NCBI RefSeq assembly: GCF_021347895.1
Contig: NC_067125.1
Span: 23,911,621-23,975,620 of the forward strand
Length of the DNA stretch: 64,000 nucleotides
Source of the DNA: Acanthochromis polyacanthus
Lineage: Eukaryota; Chordata; Actinopteri; Pomacentridae
Direction of reading: 5' to 3'
The position numbers were made by a program, and so were the translations under genes. Shown one piece after another: positions 1 to 13,350 of this stretch. Below the pieces are notes generated by a model that was given only the letters and a program-made list of their open reading frames with translations, did no database searches and was not told the origin of the DNA. Positions within the stretch are counted from its first letter, which is position 1. Every line of letters starts with the position of its first letter.

Positions 1-38
1 TGAATCAGGTGTGTTGGAACTGAGTTTGACACCCCTGC
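1..38. mobile_element. hAT-type MITE, right end only
   Basis: The window opens inside a MITE copy. The right inverted repeat (ggaactgagtttgacacccctg) is complete in the array context. Confidence 0.8.
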
Positions 39-1717
39 TCGAAAGGCTGTGTGAAGCTGAGAGGTTGAACTGATTTTCAGGCTGAAATGCAGCTCCTGTG
101 GAGGTATTGGGTGTGAAGGTGGGCGTGGCACACCAATGAGTCTGTGTGTGTGCGTCAGACCATGCCTGCGCGTGTGTAAGGGCGGTTGCTATGGGCCCCA
201 TAGCAACGGTGCCTGCCACAGACAGCAGAAAAGTGCTTCTCAGCAGCAGCGCGCAACGTCTCGTTCAGGCGCTAATTGTGGCTAACCGTGAATGCTAGCT
301 GAAAACCGAAAATGACCGTGAGCGAGAGGAAGGCTGTGGCCTTCCATAAAATGTAATTATTTTCCAATATTGTGAGAAATGACGAGTTACAGCGATTTAA
401 AAAACACTGTCCTCCATGAGGCAGATGATCAGTTTACAATTGGTTCTTAATGGAGAGAACGGTGCAACTTTGCTCTAACTGCTGCCTGCCATTTCCCTTC
501 AGAAAGAGCGAGGTCTTCAACTTGGATTCATTGAATCCCAGGAATTTGTCTACAATCTGACCAAATTTCATTCCCCTAACATTTATCGTTTGGTCGTGAG
601 AGCGATACGATCGGGAAATTTTCAGGCGAAGTTTTCACCTCTCCTCCACTCTACCAACTGACATCCGCACTCTAACCAGAGCAGATTTTGAGAATTTTCA
701 CTTTTTTGAGGACTCACTGATCAAAAACTATAAATCTGAGCTGACATAAAACATACATTCCTGCGGAAGACAAGAAAAATCACTGCGTTTTGATGGTTAA
801 ATGAAGTTTCTCGGTGAACGTATGGCGAAGCAGTGGCGTTTGGAAAAAGTGGATTTTTTGAGCCGATTTTTTTCGGTCCCCATTCATTTTCTATGGGACT
901 TTTTTCGCAGTTTTTTGCGAATAATTCTGCGATAAAAATGACGAATTTCTTAGAAAAGTCATAGCACACTATTCCCGATGAAGCCGCACGTTTTGATATA
1001 TAATTTATTTTGGTTTCTCAAAGCCCTAGGACAAGAAGCGATCGAAAACGGCGGAAACGTGAAGAAAATATAATAATAAACGCAGCAGGAGAACAATAGT
1101 GGCTCGTGTCGAAGCCCGAGCCCTAATAAAAGAGAATAAACGCCACAGGAGAACAATAGTGGCTCGTGGCTTCGCCACGAGCCACTCTCCTCCCATTGCT
1201 TTGCAATGGAGAGGAGAGTGGCTCGTGTCGAAGCCCGAGCCCCTAACTAGACAATTCCCGCTCGCGGAAATCGTGGGAGGGGCTCGGGATGTGTGCATGT
1301 CCGGAGAGGCGTATTTATTCTAACGGCTGTGTGAAGCTGAGAGGTTTGGGTGACATTTTCGGTCCGTCACAGACTTTATTTTGAAATTGTGCTGTGCTTT
1401 TATTTTCAAAGGCAGAGACATGAAGATCTCACCTGGTCAAAATTTGGATTGGAGTTACTGTAAAGGCTGTGTGAAGCTGAGAAGTTTAACTGGCAAATTG
1501 TGCTGTGCTTTTATTTTGAAAGGCAAAGACAGGAAGATCTCACCTGGTCAATATTTGGATTGGAGATACTGTAAAGGCTGTGTGAAGCTGAGAGGTTTCA
1601 CTGGCGTTTCCAGTCTGTCACAGGCTTTTATTTTGCAATTGTGCTGTGCTTTTATTTTGAAAGGCAAAGACAAGAAGATCTCACCTGGTCAACATTTGGA
1701 TTGGAGTTACCCCAAAG

Positions 1718-1888
1718 CAGGGATGTCAAACTCAGTTCCTGGAGGTCCACTATCCTCTGTGTTCTAGATGTTTCCTTCTTACAACACACCTGATTCAAAT
1801 AATCAGCTCATCATTAATCCCAGCAAAAGCCTGATAACGAGCCCGATCATTTGAATCAGGTGTGTTGGAACTGAGTTTGACACCCCTG
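1718..1888. mobile_element. hAT-type MITE copy
   Basis: 171-bp element in unit 1 with inverted ends starting CAGGGATGTC and ending CACCCCTG. Flanks are degraded copies of the CTCTAAAG duplication. Confidence 0.85.
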
Positions 1889-2427
1889 CCTCTAAAGGCT
1901 GTGTGAAGCTGAGAGGTTTAACTGGCATTTTTTTGGTCTGTTGCAGGCTTTTATTTGAAATTGTGCTGTGCTTTTATTTTGAAAGGCAGAGACAGGAAGA
2001 TCAGACCTGGTTAAAATTTGGATTGGAGTAAAGGCTCTGTGAAGCTGAGAGGTTTAACTGGCGTTTTCCGGTTCATCGCAGGCTTTTATTTTGAAATATT
2101 GCTGTGCTTTTATTTTGAAAGGCAGAGACAGGAAGATCTGACCTGGTCAAAATTTGGATTGGAGTTCCTGTAAAGGCTGTGTGAAGCTGAGAGGTTTAAG
2201 TGGCGTTTCCAGTCTGTAGCAGGCTTTTATTTGAAATTTTGCTGTGCTTTTATTTTGAAAGGCAGAGAAAAGGAAGATCTCACCTGGTCAAAATTTGGAT
2301 TGGAGTTACTGTAAAGGCTGTGTGAAGCTGAGAGGTTTAACTGGCAAATTGTGCTGTGCTTTTATTTTGAAAGGCAGAGACAGGAAGATCTCACCTGGTC
2401 AAAATTTGGATTGGAGTTACTGTAAAG

Positions 2428-2598
2428 CTGGGTTGTCAAACTCAGTTCCCGGAGGACCACTATCCTCTGTGTTCTAGATGTTTCCTTCTTACAACACACC
2501 TGATTCAAATGATCAGCTCATCATTAAGCTCAGCAGAAGCCTGATAACGAGCCTGATCATTTGAATCAGGTGTGTTGGAACTGAGTTTGACACCCCTG
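2428..2598. mobile_element. hAT-type MITE copy
   Basis: Same element, 171 bp; the left end is mutated (CTGGGTTGTC), the right end intact. Confidence 0.85.
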
Positions 2599-2889
2599 CT
2601 CAAAAAGCTGTGTACAGCTGAGAGGTTTAACTGGCATTTCCAGTCTGTCGCAGGCTTTTATTTAGAAATTGTGCTGTGCATTTATTTTGAAAGGCAGAGA
2701 CAGGAAGATCTCACCTGGTCAAAATTTGGATTGGAGTTATTGTAAAGGCTGTGTGAAGCTGAGAGGTTTAACTGGTGTTTTCAGGCCCATCGCAGGCTTT
2801 TCTTTTGAAATTATGCTGTGCTTTTATTTTGAAAGGGAAAGACAGGAAGATCTCACCTGGTCAACATTTGGATTGGAGTTACTCTAAAG

Positions 2890-3060
2890 CAGGGGTGTCA
2901 AACTCTGTTCCTGGAGGTCCACTATCCTCTATGTTTTAGATGTTTCCCTCTTCCAACACACCTGTTTCAAATAATCAGCTCATCATCAAGCTCAGCAGAA
3001 GCCTGATAACGAGCCTGATCATTTGAATCAGGTGTGTTGGAACTGAGTTTGACACCCCTG
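2890..3060. mobile_element. hAT-type MITE copy (best preserved duplication)
   Basis: 171 bp, left arm CAGGGGTGTCAAACTC, right arm the inverted counterpart ending GACACCCCTG. It is flanked on both sides by CTCTAAAG (2882-2889 and 3061-3068), an 8-bp target duplication typical of hAT elements. Removing the element and one copy restores the uninterrupted minisatellite phrase 'gttactctaaaggctgtg'. No coding capacity, so it would depend on a transposase encoded elsewhere. Confidence 0.92.
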
Positions 3061-3095
3061 CTCTAAAGGCTGTGTGAAGCTGAGAGGTTGAACTG

Positions 3096-4896
3096 ATTTT
3101 CAGGCTGAAATGCAGCTCCTGTGGAGGTATTGGGTGTGAAGGTGGGTGTGGCACTCCAATGAGTCTGTGTGTGTGCCTGCGACCATGCCTGCGCGTGTGT
3201 AAGGGCGGTTGCTATGGGCCCCATAGCAACGGTGCCTGCCACAGACAGCAGAAAAGTGCTTCTCAGCAGCAGCGTGCAACGTCTCGTTCTGGCGCTATCT
3301 GTGGGCTAACCGTGAATGCTAGCTGAAACCGAAATGACCGTGAGTGAGAGGAAGGCTGTGGCTTTCCATAAATGTAATTATTTTCCAAATATTGTGAGAA
3401 ATGACCGAGTTACAGCGATTTAAAAAACACTGTCCCTCCATGAGCCAGATGATTCAGTTTACATTGGTTCCTATGGAGAAAACGGTGCGACTTTGGTCTA
3501 AACTGCTGCCTGCCATTTCACTTCAGAAAGAGCTAGGTCTTCAAACTTGGATTCATTTGAATCCCAGGAAAATTGTCTACAATCTGACCAAATTTCATTC
3601 TCCTAACATTTATCGTTTGGTCGTGAGGGCGATGCGATCGTGAAATTTTCAGGCGGATTTTTCTCCTCTCCTCCACTCTACCAACTGACATGCCGCACTC
3701 TAACCAGAGCAGATTTTGAGAATTTTCACTTTTTTGAGGACTCACTGACGAAAAACTATAAATCTCAGCCTGACATAAAATACATTCCTGCGGAGACAAG
3801 AAAAATCCCTGCGTTTTGATGGTTAAATGAAGTTTCTAGGTGAACGTATGACGAAGCAGTGGCGTTTGGAAAAAAGTGGATTTTTTCTGGCGATTTTTTT
3901 CACTCCCCATTCATTTTCTATGGGACTTTTTTCGCAGTTTTTTGCGAATAATTCTGCGAAAAAATGACGAATGTCTTAGAAAAGTCATAGCACACTATTC
4001 CCGATGAAGCCGCACGTTTTGATATATAATTTGTTTTGGTTTTCTCAAAGCCCTAGGACTAGTTAGCGACCGAAAAACGGCGGAAACGTGAATAAAAGAC
4101 TAGACAATTCCCGCTGGTGCGGAAATCGTGGGAGGGCTCGGGATGGGTGCATGTCCGGAGCAGCACAGGAGAGGTGTATTTCGGCGTTTTCCGGTCCTTG
4201 CAGGCTTTTACTTTGAAATTGTGCTGTCCTTTTAATTTGAAAGGCAGAGACAGGAAGATCTCACCTGGTCAAAATTTGCATTGGAGTTACTCTAAAGGCT
4301 GTGTGAAGCTGAGAGGTTTAACCGGCGTTTCCAGTCCGTTGCAGGCTTTCATTTTGAAATTGTGCTGTGCTTTTATTTTGAAAGGCAGAGACAGGAAGAT
4401 CTCACCTGGTCAACATTTTGATTGGAGTTACCGTAAAGGCTGTGTGATGCTGAGAGGTTTAACTGGCAAATTATGCTCTGCTTTTATTTTGAAAGGCAAA
4501 GACAGGAAGATCTCACCTGGTCAACATTTGGATTGGAGTTACTGGAAAGGCCGTGTGAAGCTGAGAGGTTTAACTGGCGTTTCCAGTCCGTCGCAGGCTT
4601 TTATTTAGAAATTTTGCTGTGCTTTTATTTTGAAAGGCAGAGACAAGAAGATCTGACCTGGTCAAAATTTGGATTGGAGTGACTCTAAAGCAGGGGTGTC
4701 AAACTCTGTTCCTGGAGGTCCACTATCCTCTATGTTCTAGATCTTTCCTTCTTCCACCACACCTGATTCAAATAATCAGCTCATCATCAAGCACAGCAGA
4801 AGCCTGATAACGAGCCTGATCATTTGAATCAGGTGTGTTGGAACTGAGTTTGACACCCCTGCTCTAAAGGCTGTGTGAAGCTGAGAGGTTGAACTG
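3096..4896 (+). repeat. Array unit 2
   Basis: The body lacks the GC hairpin module and goes directly from 'gaataaaagactagac' to the small hairpin, whose loop is TGGT. About four minisatellite subunits follow, then one MITE with perfect 8-bp flanks. An 80-codon frame opens at 3401. Confidence 0.9.
4691..4861. mobile_element. hAT-type MITE copy
   Basis: 171 bp with perfect CTCTAAAG flanks at 4683-4690 and 4862-4869. Confidence 0.9.
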
Positions 4897-6783
4897 ATTT
4901 TCAGGCTGAAATGCAGCTCCTGTGTTGGTATTGGGTGTGAAGGTGGGTGTGGCACACCAATGAGTCTGTGTGTGTGCGTGGGACCATGCCTGCGCGTGTG
5001 TAAGGGCGGTTGCTATGGGCCCCATAGCAACGGTGCCTTCCACAGACAGCAGAAAAGTGCTTCTCAGCAGCAGCGCGCAACGTCCCGTACTGGCGCTAAT
5101 TGTGGGCTAACCGTGAATGCTAGCTGAAAACCGAAATGACCGTGAGCGAGAGGAGGGCCGTGGCTTTCCATGAATGTAATTATTTTCCAAATATTGTGAG
5201 AAATGACCGAGTTACAGCGATTTAAAAAACACTGTCCCTCCATGAGGCAGATGATTCAGTTTACATTGGTTCCTATGGAGAGAACGGTGCAACTTTGGTC
5301 TAAACTGCTGCCTGCCATTTCACTTCAGAAAGAGCTAGGTCTTCAAACTTTGATTCATTTGAATCCCAGGAAAGTTGTTTACAATCTGACCAAATTTCAT
5401 TCCCCTAACTTTTATGGTTTGGTCGTGAGGGCGATGCGATCGTGAAATTTTCAGGCGGATTTTTCACCTCTCCTCCACTCTACCAACTGACATGCTGCAC
5501 TCTAACCAGAGCAGATTTTGAGAATTTTCACTTTTTTGAGGACTCACTGATAATAAACTGTAAATTTCAGCCTAACATAAAATACATTCCTGCGAAGACA
5601 AGAAAAATCAGTGCGTTTTGATGGTTAAATGAAGTTTCTAGGTGAACGTATGGCGAAGCAGTGGCATTTGGAAAAAAGTGGATTTTTTGAGCCGATTTTT
5701 CTCACTCCCCATTCATTTTCTATGGGACTTTTTTCGCAGTTTTTTGCGAATAATTCTGCGAAAAAATGACGAATTTCTTAGAAAAGTCATAGCACACTAT
5801 TCCCGATGAAGCCGCACGTTTTCATATATAATTTGCTTTGGTTTTCTCAAAGCCCTGGGACGAGTTAGCGACCGAAAATCGGCGGAAACGTGAAGAAAAA
5901 ATGATATTGGGGTAGTAATGGAAATACTAGACAATTCCCGCTGATGCGGAAATCGTGGGAGGGGCTCGGGATGTGTGCATGTCCGGAGCAGAGCACGAGA
6001 GGCAAGAAGATCTCACCTGGTCAAAATTTGGATTGGGGTTACTGTAAAGGCTGAGTGAAGCTGAGAAGTCTAACAGGCAAATTGTGCTGTGCTTTTATTT
6101 TGAGAGGAAGAGACAAGAAGATCAGACCTGGTCAAAATTTGGATTGGAGTTACTCTAAAGGCTGTGTGAAGCTGAGAGGTTGAACTGGCATTGCCAGCCT
6201 GTCGCAGGCTTTTATTTTGAAATTGTGCTGTGCTTTTATTTTCAAAGACAATGACAGGAAGATCTCACGTGGTCAAAATTTGGATTGGAGTTACTGTAAA
6301 GGCTGTGTGAAGCTGAGAGGTTTAACTGGCGCTTTCCAGTCTGTCATAGGCTTTTATTTGGAAATTTTGCTGTGCTTTTCGTTTGAAAGGCAGAGACAGG
6401 AAGATCTCACCTGGTCAAAAATTGGATTAGAGTAAAGGCTGTGTGAAGCTGAGAGGTTTAACTGGCGTTTTCCGTCTGTCGCAGGCTTTTATTTTGAAAT
6501 TGTGCTGTGCTTTTATTTTGAAAGGCAACGACAGGAAGATCTCACCGGGTCAACATTTGGATTGGAGTTACCCCAAAGCAGGGGTGTCAAACTCAGTTCC
6601 TGGAGGTCCACTATCCTCTGTGTTCTAGATGTTTCCTTCTTACAACACACCTGATTCAAATGATAGGCTATCATTAAGCTCAGCAGAAGCCTGATAACGA
6701 GCCTGATCATTTGAATCAGGTGTGTTGGAACTGAGTTTGACACCCCTGCTCTAAAGGCTGTGTGAAGCTGAGAGTTTGAACTG
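4897..6783 (+). repeat. Array unit 3 (G-type)
   Basis: The body carries the 'gatattggggtagtaatgg' insert before the small hairpin. The same insert is found only in units 6 and 9. Hairpin loop TGAT. About five subunits and one MITE follow. Confidence 0.9.
6579..6748. mobile_element. hAT-type MITE copy
   Basis: Full-length apart from one base; left flank CCCCAAAG, right flank CTCTAAAG. Confidence 0.88.
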
Positions 6784-8680
6784 ATTTTCAGGCTGAAATT
6801 CAGCTTCTGTTTAGGTATTGGGCGTGAAGGTGGGTGTGGCACACCAATGAGTCTGTGTGTGTGCGTGGGAGCATGCCTGCGCGTGTGTAAGGGCGGTTGC
6901 TATGGCCCCCATAGCAACGGTGCCTGCCACAGACAGCAAAAAAGTGCTTCTCAGCAGCAGCGTGCAACGTCTCGTTCTGGCGCTAATTGTGGGCTAACCG
7001 TGAATGCTAGCTGAAAACCGAAATGACCGTGAGCGAGAGGAAGGCCGTGGCTTTCCATAAATGTAATTATTTTTCAAATATTGTGAGAAATGACCGAGTT
7101 ACAGCGATTTAAAAAACACTGTCCCTCCATGAGGCAGATGATTCAGTTTACATTGGTTCCTATGGAGAGAACGGTGCGACTTTGGTCTAAACTGCTGCCT
7201 GCCATTTCTCTTCAGAAAGAGCTAGGTCTTCAAACTTGGATTCATTTGAATCCCAGGAAAATTGTCTACAATCTGACCAAATTTCATTCCCCTAACATTT
7301 ATGGTTTGGTCGTGAGGGCGATGCGATCGGGAAATTTTCAGGCGGATTTTTCACCTCTCCTCCACTCTACCAACTGACATGCCGCACTCTAACCAGAGCA
7401 GATTTTGAAAATTTTCACTTTTTTGAGGACTCACTGATCAAAAACTGTAAATCTCAGCCTGATATAAAATACATTCCTGCGAAGACAAGAAAAATCACTG
7501 CGTTTTGATGGTTAAATGAAGTTTCTAGGTGAACGTATGGCGAAGCAGTGGCGTTTGGAAAACAGTGGACTTTTCAAGCCCATTTTTTTTCAGTCCCCAT
7601 TCATTTCCTATGGGATTTTTTTCGCAGTTTTTTGCGAATAATTCTGCGATAAAATGACGAATTTCTTAGAAAAGTCATAGCACACTATTCCCGATGAAGC
7701 CGCACGTTTTGATATATAATTTGTTTTGGTTTTCTCAAAGGCCTAGGACGAGTTACGAATCGAAAAACGGCGGAAACGTGAAAAATAATAATAAACGCAA
7801 CAGGAGAACAATAGTGGCTCGGGCTGCATACTGCAGCCCCGAGCCCCTAACTAGACAATTCCCGCTCGCGGAAATCGTGGGAGGGGCTCGGGATGTGTGC
7901 ATGTCCGGAGCGGCACGGGAGAGGCATATTTACTCTAAAGGCTGTGTGAAGGTGAGAGGTTTAACTGGTGTTTCCAGTCTGTCGCAGGCTTTTATTTTGA
8001 AATTGTGCTGTGCTTTTACTTTGAAAGGCAGAGACAGGAAGATCTCACCTGGTCAAAATTTCAATTGGAGTTACTCTAAAGGCTGTGTGAAGCTGAGAGG
8101 TTTAACTGGCAAATTGTGCTGTAAAGTAATTTTGAAAGGCAGAGACAGGAAGATCTCACCTGGTCAAAATTTGGATTGGAGTTACTGTAAAGGCTGTGTG
8201 AAGCTGAGAGGTTTAACTGGCATTTCCTGTCTTTCACAGGCTTTTATTTTGAAATTTTGCTGTGCTTTTATTTTGAAAGGCAAAGACAGGAAGATCTCAC
8301 CTGGTCAACATTTGGATTGGAGTTACTGTAAAGGCTGTGTGAAGCTGAGGGGTTTAACTGGTGTTTTCCGGTGTGTGGAAGGCTTTTATTTTCAAAGTGT
8401 GCTGTGCTTTTATTTTGAAGGACAGAGAAAGGAAGATCTGACCTGGTCAACATTTGGATTGGAGTTACTCTAAAGCAGGGGTGTCAAACTCAGTTTCTGG
8501 AGGACCACTATCCTCTATGTTTTAGATGTTTCCTTCTTACAACACACCTGATTCAAATGATACACTATCATTAAGCTCAGCAGAAGCCTGATAACGAGCC
8601 TGATCATTTGAATCAGGTGTGTTGGAAGTGAGTTTGACACCCCTGCTGTAAAGGCTGTGTGAAGCTGAGAGGTTGAACTG
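6784..8680 (+). repeat. Array unit 4 (H-type, reduced hairpin)
   Basis: The body carries a shortened GC module (about 7795-7852) whose hairpin is 'gggctgcatactgcagcccc'. Loop TC. Four subunits follow, the second carrying the 'gtgctgtaaagtaatttt' variant, then one MITE. The body frame opening at 7090 stays open for 95 codons. Confidence 0.9.
8476..8645. mobile_element. hAT-type MITE copy
   Basis: Both ends intact; left flank CTCTAAAG, right flank CTGTAAAG. Confidence 0.88.
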
Positions 8681-10199
8681 ATTTTCAGGCTGAAATGCAG
8701 CTCCTGTGGAGGTATTGGGTGTGAAGGTGGGTGTGGCACACCAATGAGTCTGTGTGTGTGCGTGCGACCATGCCTGCGCGTGTGTAAGAGCGGTTGCTAT
8801 GGGCCCCCATAGCAACGGTGCCTGCCACAGACAGCAAAAAAGTGCTTCTCAGCAGCAGCGCGCAACATCTCGTTCTGGCGCTAATTGTGGGCGAACCGTT
8901 AATGGTAGCTGAAAACTAAAATGACCGTGAGCGAGAGGAAGGCTGTGGCTTTCCATAAATGTAATTATTTTCCAAATCTTGTGAGAAATGACCGAGTTAC
9001 AGCGATTTAAAAAACACTGTCCCTCCATGAGGCAGATGATTCAGTTTACATTGGTTCTTATGGAGAGAACGGTGCGACTTTGGTCTAAACTGCTGCCTGC
9101 CATTTCACGTCAGAAAGAGCTAGGTCTTCAAACTTGGATTCATTTGAATCCCAGGAAAATTGTTTACAATCTGACCAAATTTCATTCCCCTAACATTTAT
9201 AGTTTGGTCGTGAGGGCGATGCGATCGTGAAATTTTCAGGCGAATTTTTCACCTCTCCTCCACTCTACCAACTGACATGCCGCACTCTAAACAGAGCAGA
9301 TTTTGAAAATTTTCACTTTTTTGAGGACTCACTGATCAAAAACTGTAAATCTCAGCCTGACAGAAAATACATTCCTGCGGAGACAAGAAAAATTACTGCG
9401 TTTTGATGGTTAAATGAAGTTTCTAGGTGAACGTATGGCGAAGCAGTGGCGTTTGGAAAAAAGGGGATTTTTTGAGCCGATTTTTTTCGGTCCCCATTCA
9501 TTTCCTATGGGACTTTTTTGCCAGTTTTTTGCGAATAATTCTGCGAAAAAATGACGAATGTCTTAGAAAAGTCATAGCCCGGGATTCCCGATGAAGCCGC
9601 ACGTTTTGATATATAATTTGTTTTGATTTTCTCAAAGCCCTAGGACGAGTTAGCGACCGAAAAAACGGCGGAAACGTGAAGAAAATATAATAACTAGACA
9701 ATTCCCGCACGCGGAAATCGTGGGAGGGGCTCGGGATGTGTGCATGTCCGGAGCTGGGCAGGAGAGGGGTATTTTTTGGTGCGTCACAGGCTTTTATTTT
9801 GAAATTGTGCTGTGCTTTTATTTTGAAAGGCAGAGACAGGAAGATCTCACCTGGTCAAAATTTGGATTGGAGTTACTCAAAAGGCTGTGTGAAGCTCAGA
9901 GGTTTAACTGGCAAATTGTGCTGTAAAGTAATTTTGAAAGGCAGAGACAGGAAGATCTCACCTGGTCAAAATTTGGATTGGAGTTACTCTAAAGCAGGGG
10001 TGTCTAACTCAGTTCCTGGAGGTCGACTATCCTCTATGTTCTAGATGTTTCCATCTTACAACACACCTGATTCAAATGATTAGCCATCATTAAGCTCAGC
10101 AGAAGCCTGATAACGAGCCTGATCATTTGAATCAGGTGTGTTGGAACTGAGTTTGACACCCCTGCAAAAATAACTGTGTGAAGCTGAGAGGTTGAACTG
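8681..10199 (+). repeat. Array unit 5 (T-type, short)
   Basis: Body with 'gaaaatataataactagac' before the small hairpin (loop AC) and the 'cccgggattcccg' variant upstream. Only about two subunits (one the 'gtgctgtaaagtaatttt' variant) and one MITE, making this the shortest complete unit. Confidence 0.9.
9995..10164. mobile_element. hAT-type MITE copy
   Basis: Both ends intact; the right flank is altered to CAAAAATA. Confidence 0.86.
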
Positions 10200-11673
10200 A
10201 TTTTCAGGCTGAAATGCAGCTCCTGTGGAGGTATTGGGTGTGAAGGTGGGTGTGGCACTCCAATGAGTCTGTGTGTGTGCGTGCGAACATGCCTGCGCGT
10301 GTGTAAGGGCGGTTGCTATGGGCCCCCATAGCAACGGTGCCTGCCACAGACAGCAAAAAAGTGCTTCTCAGCAGCAGCGCGCAACGTCTCGTTCTGGCGC
10401 TAATTGTGGGCAAACCGTGAATGGTAGCTGAAAACCGAAATGACCGTGAGCGAGAGGAAGGCTGTGGCTTTCCATAAATGTAATTATTTTCCAAATATTC
10501 TGAGAAATGACCGAGTTACAGCGATTTAAAAAACACTGTCCCTCCATGAGCCAGATGATTCAGTTTACATTGGTTCCTATGCAGAGAACGGTGCAACTTT
10601 GGTCTAAACTGCTGCCTGCCATTTCACTTCAGAAAGAGCTAGGTCTTTAAACTTGGATTCATTTGAATCACAGGAAAATTGTTTACAATCTGACCAAATT
10701 TCATTCCCCTAACATTTATCGTTTGGTCGTGAGGGCGATGCGATCGGGAAATTTTCAGGCGGATTTTTCACCTCTCCTCCACTCTACCAACTGACATGCC
10801 GCACTCTAACCAGAGCAGATTTTGAGAATTTTCACTTTTTTGAGGACTCACTGATCAAAAACTGTAAATCTCAGCCAGACATTAACTACATTCCTGCGGA
10901 GACAAGAAAAATCACTGCGTTTTGATGGTTAAATGAAGTTTCTAGGTGAACGTATGGCGAAGCAGTGGCGTTTGGAAAAAAGTGGATTTTTTGATCCGAT
11001 TTTTTTCACTCCCCATTCATTTCCTATGGGACTTTTTTCACAGTTTTATGCGAATAATTCTGCGATAAAATGACGAATGTCTTAGAAAAGTCATAGCACA
11101 CTATTCCCGATGAAGCCGCACGTTTTGATATATAATTTATGTTGGTTTTCTCAAAACCCTAGGACGAGTTAGCGACCGAAAATCGGCGGAAATGTGAAGA
11201 AAAAAGGATATTGGGGTAGTAATGGAAATACTAGACAATTCCCGCACGCGGAAATCGTGGGAGGGGCTCGGGATGGGTGCATGTCCGGAGCGGTGCAGGA
11301 GAGGGGTATTTTCCGGTCCGTCACAGGCTTTTATTTTGAAATTGTGCTGTGCTTTTGTTTTGAAAGGCAGAGACAGGAAGATCTCACCTGGTCAAAATTT
11401 GAATTGGAGTTACTCTAAAGGCTGTGTGAAGCTGAGAGGTTTAACTGGCAAATTGTGCTGTGCTTTTATTTTGAAAGGCAGAGACAGGAAGATCTCACCT
11501 GGTCAAAATTTGGATTGGAGTTATTGTAAAGGCTGTGTGAAGCAGAGAGGTTTAATAGGTGTTTTCAGGCCCATCGCAGGCTTTTATTTTGAAATCGTGC
11601 AGTGCTTTTATTTTGAAAGGGAAAGACAGGAAGATCTCACCTGGTCAACATTTGGATTGGAGTTACTCTCAAG

Positions 11674-11844
11674 CAGGGGTGTCAAACTCAGTTCCTGGAG
11701 GTCCACTAGCCTCTATGTTCTCGATGTTTCCCTCTTCCAACACACCTCATTCAAATAATCAGCTCATCATCATGCTCAGCAGAAGCCTGATAACGAGCCT
11801 GATCATTTGAATCAGGTGTGTTGGAACTGAGTTTGACACCCCTG
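11674..11844. mobile_element. hAT-type MITE copy
   Basis: 171 bp; left flank CTCTCAAG, right flank CTCTAAAG. Confidence 0.88.
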
Positions 11845-12135
11845 CTCTAAAGGATGTGTGAAGCTGAGAGGTTGAACTGGCGTTTCCAGCCTGTCGCAGG
11901 CTTTTATTTTGAAATTGTGCTGTGCTTTTATTGTGAGAGGCAGAGACAGGAAGATCTCACCTGGTCAACATTTGGATTGGAGTTACTGTAAAGTCTGTGT
12001 GAAGTTGACAGGTTAAACTGGCGTTTTCTGGTCCGTCACAGACTTTTATTTTGAAATTTTGCTGTGCTTTTATTTTGAAAGGCAGAAACAGGAAGATCTC
12101 ACCTGGTCAAAATTTGGATTAGAGTTACTCTATAG

Positions 12136-12306
12136 CAGGGGTGTCTAACTCAGTTCCTGGAGGTTCACTATCCTCTATGTTCCAGATGTTTCAATCTTAC
12201 AACACACCTGATTCAAATAATCAGCTCATCATTAAGCTCAGCAGAAGCCTGATAACGAGCCTGATCATTTGAATCAGGTGTGTTGGAACTGAGTTTGGCA
12301 CCCCTG
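12136..12306. mobile_element. hAT-type MITE copy
   Basis: 171 bp; second copy within unit 6; left flank CTCTATAG, right flank CTCTAAAG. Confidence 0.88.
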
Positions 12307-13350
12307 CTCTAAAGGCTGTGTGAAGCTGAGAGGTTGAACTGATTTTCAGGCTGAAATGCAGCTCCTGTGGAGGTATTGGGTGTGAAGGTGGGTGTGGCAC
12401 TCCAATGAGTCTGTGTGTGTGTGTGGGAGCATGCCTGCGCGTGTGTAAGGGCGGTTGCTATGGGCCCCATAGCAACGGTGCCTGCCACAGACAGCAGAAA
12501 AGTGCTTCTCAGCAGCAGCGCGCAACGTCTCGTTCTGGCGCTAATTGTGGGCTAACCGTGAATGCTAGCTGAAAACTAAAATGACCGTGAGTGAGAGGAA
12601 GGCCGTGGCTTTCCATAAATGTAATTATTTTTCAAATATTGTGAGAAATGACCGAGTTGCAGCGATTTAAAAAACACTGTCCCTCCATGAGGCAGATGAT
12701 TCAGTTTACATTGGTTCTTATGGAGAGAACGGTGCGACTTTGGTCTAAACTGCTGCCTGCCATTTCACTTCAGAAAGAGCTAGGTCTTCAAACTTGGATT
12801 CATTTGAATCCCAGGAAAATTGTTTACAATCTGACCAAATTTGATTCCCCTAACATTTATAGTTTGGTCGTGAGGGCGATGCGATCGGGAAATTTTCAGG
12901 TAGATTTTTCTCCTCTCGTCCACTCTACTAATTGACATGCCGCACTCTAAACAGAGCAAATTTTGAAAATTTTCACTTTTTTGAGGACTCACTGATCAAA
13001 AACTGTAAATCTCAGCCTGACACAAACTACATTCCTGCGGAGACAAGAAAAATCACTGCGTTTTGATGGTTAAATGACGTTTCTAGGTGAACGTATGGCG
13101 AAGCAGTGGCGTTTGGAAAACAGTGGATTTTTTGAGCCGATTTTTTCACTCCCCATTCATTTTCTATGGGACTTTTTTCGCAGTTTTTTGCGAATAATTC
13201 TGCGAAAAAATGACGAATGTCTTAGAAAAGTCATAGCCCGGGATTCCCGATGAAGCCGCACGTTTTGATATATAATTTGTTTTGGTTTTCTCAAAGCCCT
13301 AGGACGAGTTAGCGACCGAAAAACGGCGGAAACGTTAATAATAATAAAAG

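Larger units (their letters stand above)
73..3095 (+). repeat. Array unit 1 (edge unit)
   Basis: The body (73 to about 1300) carries many single-base insertions and deletions compared with inner units. It has the GC-rich hairpin module in a partly duplicated form (about 1080-1245) and hairpin loop TC at 1258-1264. The minisatellite run (about 1300-3095) has around nine subunits and three MITE copies, the longest run together with unit 8. Confidence 0.9.
10200..12341 (+). repeat. Array unit 6 (G-type)
   Basis: Carries the 'gatattggggtagtaatgg' insert shared with units 3 and 9; loop AC. About five subunits and two MITE copies. The otherwise recurrent body frame is closed here by a stop near 10,646 (ctttaaact in place of cttcaaact). 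Confidence 0.9.
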
